Made by a program: the position numbers and the translations under genes. Below, piece after piece: positions 18,441 through 20,555 of a DNA stretch of 20,555 nt (the stretch's first letter is position 1; each line of letters begins with the position of its first letter). The DNA is from Chara braunii (lineage: Eukaryota; Streptophyta; Charophyceae; Charales; Characeae), in the NCBI GenBank assembly GCA_003427395.1, contig BFEA01000294.1:343924-364478 (forward strand). The letters are read 5' to 3'. Under the pieces are notes generated by a model. That model was not told the origin of the DNA and made no database searches. It saw only the letters and a list, made by a program, of their open reading frames with translations.

Positions 18441-19483
18441 ACAAGAGTAAGACTGCATGCGAGCAGTGAAACAACCAAGCATGAATCGAACAATCACCAA
18501 ATGCATGCACTTGACAAGGTGCGAGTATGACTAGAGAGAACACATGCGCATGAGTAGTGGAACAACCAAGTATGAATCGGACAATCACCAAATGCATGAA
18601 CTTGACAAAGTGAGGGTGTGACTAGTGAGAACACATGCACATGTATAGTGGAACAACCAAGTGTGAATCGGACATCACCAAGTGCATGAACTTAACAAAA
18701 TGAGAGTGTAACTAGTGAGAACACATGCACATGAGTAGTGGAACAACCTAGTGAGAATCGGACGTCACCAAGTGCATGAACTTGGCAAAATGAGAGTGTG
18801 ACTAGTGAGAACACATGCACATAGGAACAACGAAGTATGAATCGGACAATAACCAAATGCATGGACTTGACAAAATGAGAGTTCGTCTAGTGAGAACACA
18901 TGCACATGAGTAGTGGAACAACCAAGTATGAATTGAAAAATCACCAAATGCATGAACTTGACAAAGTGAGAGTGTGACTAGAGAGAACGCATACATATGA
19001 GTGGTGGGACAACCAAGTATGAATCGGACAAGCACCAAGTGCATGAAATTGACAAAGGGAGAGTGTGACTAGGGAGCACACATGCATATGAGTGAAGGAA
19101 CAACTAAGTATAATTCGGATTACTAGCAAGTGCATGAGATTGACAAAGTGAGAGTGTGACTAGAGAGAACACATGCATACGGGTGATGGAACAACCAAGT
19201 GAGATTCACACTACTACCAAGTGCATGAAATTGACGAAGTGAGAGTGTGACAAATGAGAACACATGCACATGAGAGGTGAAACAACCAAGTATGAATCCG
19301 ACAATCACCAAGTGCATGAAATTGACAAAGTGAAAGTGTGATTAGAGAGAACATATACATATGAGTGATGAAACAACCAAGTATGAATCAGACAATCACC
19401 AAGTGCACGAAATTGCCAAAGTGAGAGTGTGGCTTGTGAGAACACATGCATGTGAGTGATGGAACAACCAAGTATGAATCAGA
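18432..19483. repeat. 91-bp satellite array, about 12 copies
   Basis: The landmark ACAACCAAG (with variants) recurs at 18471, 18562, 18653, 18743, 18827, 18918, 19009, 19100, 19191, 19282, 19373 and 19464, i.e. every 91 bp except one 90-bp and one 84-bp unit. Units contain GAACACATGCACATGAG, ACCAAGTATGAATCGGAC and TGACAAAGTGAGAGTGTGAC. Open minus-strand frames of 60-80 codons (repeated MHLV...) are a by-product. Confidence 0.96.
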
Positions 19484-19960
19484 CATCATCATGTGAGAGT
19501 TATACCACAGGTGTGAGTGAGACTTGCTCAAACACACGCATGACGCCCATGAAAGCAAACAAGAATGAAACGGAACATCATCATGTGACAGATGGGCACA
19601 CATGTGAGTGAGACTTGCTCAAACACATGCATGAAGCTCATGTAAGCTACCAAGAATGAAACGGAACATCATCATGTGAGAGATGAGCCACACCTGTGAT
19701 TGAGACTTGCTCAAACACATGCATGAAGCTCATGTAAGCTACCAAGAATGAAAATGAACCATCATCATATGAGAGATGAGCCACACACGTACGACTTACT
19801 CAAACACATGCATGAAACTTATGTAACCAACCAAGATTGAAATGAAGCATCATCATATGAGAGATGAGCCACACATGTGAGTGATACTTGCTCAAACACA
19901 TGCATGGAACTCATGTAGCCAACCAAGATTGAAACGGAACATCATCATGTGAGAGAGTTG
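19484..19960. repeat. 92-bp satellite array, about 5 copies, related to the 91-bp unit
   Basis: CATCATCAT(G/A)TGAGAG recurs at 19484, 19576, 19668, 19760, 19848 and 19940 (92 bp apart, one 88). The portion AAACACATGCATGAAG...ACCAAGAATGAAACGGAACATCA aligns with GAACACATGCACATGAG...ACCAAGTATGAATCGGACAATCA of the preceding array, so both derive from one ancestor. Confidence 0.94.
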
Positions 19961-20555
19961 AGTCATCAAAGCACTATTATAATTGAAAACCAAAGTTGCG
20001 ATTTGCTCTAAAGTGAGGAAATTGAGAGAAAGCGAGAGAAGGGGTGAGTGAAGCTCACTCACATGTATGAAATCACAAGGTGGGAAGTGACGACTGACAT
20101 GGGAGTGAAAAAATGGACCAAACAAGAGGCAAACATCATCAAAACACTAGATCAAGCATAAACAAAAGTTGCGATTTGCTCCCAAGTGAGATAATGGAGA
20201 GAAAGTGAGAGGTGAGTGAGTGAAACTCACTCAAATGCATGAAATCACAAGGTGGGAAGTGGCGATTCACATGAGAGTGAAGAAATAGAAAAAAAAAAAT
20301 GAAGTCATCATCAAAACACTCGATGAAGCATAAACAACAATTGCGATTTGCCCCAAAGTGAGGAAATGGAGAAAAAGTGAGAGAAGAATGCATGAAATCA
20401 CAAGGTGGGAAATGGTGATTCACATGGGAGTGAAGAGATGGACTAAACAAGAGTGAAATCATCATCAAAACACTAGATCAAGCATAAACAAGAGTTGCGA
20501 TTTGGCCCAAAGTGAGGAAATGGAGAGAAAGTGAGAGAAGAGGGAGTGAAATTCA
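19961..20555. repeat. about 173-bp satellite array, partial at window end
   Basis: (G/A)TTGCGATTTG recurs at 19995, 20168, 20340 and 20494 (spacing 173, 172 and 154). Units carry CATCATCAAAACACTAGATC, CCAAAGTGAGGAAATGGAGAG and AATGCATGAAATCACAAGGTG. The part GTGAGTGAAACTCACTCAAATGCATGAA resembles the GTGAGTGAGACTTGCTCAAACACATGCATGAA part of the 92-bp unit. The period is close to twice that of the earlier arrays. The array continues beyond the window. Confidence 0.92.

Noticed and set aside
18432-19960. CRISPR-like regular spacing
   Set aside because: Whole 91/92-bp units are similar, with no unique spacers between short repeats. This is satellite DNA in a eukaryotic context.
18415-20468. Series of minus-strand frames with repeated MHLV...FILGC peptides
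   Set aside because: They arise from satellite monomers. 91 and 92 bp are not multiples of three, and each frame ends after two units or so.

Overview
The window looks like repeat-dominated nuclear DNA from a eukaryote, probably a plant or streptophyte alga with a large genome. Reasons: there is no bacterial-style gene packing; there are long pure microsatellites, three satellite-like arrays, a U2 spliceosomal snRNA-like sequence, tRNA-derived SINE-like heads, LTR-retrotransposon pieces (a decayed gag, and the primer-binding-site core TGGTATCAGAGC that plant retrotransposons commonly use), and a TIR/TSD-bounded DNA transposon. One ambiguous base (N at 16598) lies inside a long GA tract. A charophyte such as Chara is my best guess, but it is only a guess. 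No complete gene with a recognisable function is present.

Layout. 1-2000: possible TATA element, a GT microsatellite, a GGCC-rich hairpin array next to a tRNA-like head (minus strand), then a truncated U2 snRNA-like copy at 922 whose following 38 bp recur in inverted orientation at 1685-1722. 2000-4200: GGCC hairpins, a (GATA)n/(GA)n tract and a frameshifted retrotransposon gag (about 2792-3713). 4200-5000: imperfect duplications and a perfect 10-bp-stem hairpin. 5262-5918 (minus): the only convincing intact reading frame, 218 residues, of unknown function; upstream of it lie a tandem duplication and a broken open frame (6418-6857). 6860-11200: mostly unannotatable, with small duplications and TATA-like sites; the minus strand at 9300-10430 has long open stretches in several frames, as in a decayed ORF.

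11223-13058 is the best-defined mobile element: 9-bp perfect terminal inverted repeats, an 8-bp target-site duplication (CCGAGGCG) and clustered subterminal TTCAACG/CGTTGAA motifs, as in a non-autonomous hAT-type transposon. It carries a nested minus-strand tRNA-derived SINE and an AT-rich block with an 18-bp perfect inverted repeat. 13930-15700 looks like part of a minus-strand LTR retrotransposon (PBS at 14603-14614, LTR-like TATA and AATAAA signals further up).

16500-20555 is tandem-repeat territory: a 172-bp (GA)n, a 53-bp minisatellite of about 14 copies, a short CAG-rich stretch, then three consecutive arrays with periods of 91, 92 and about 173 bp. The 91- and 92-bp units are clearly related and the third shares part of the motif, so the end of the window looks like one diversifying satellite domain that runs off the edge.
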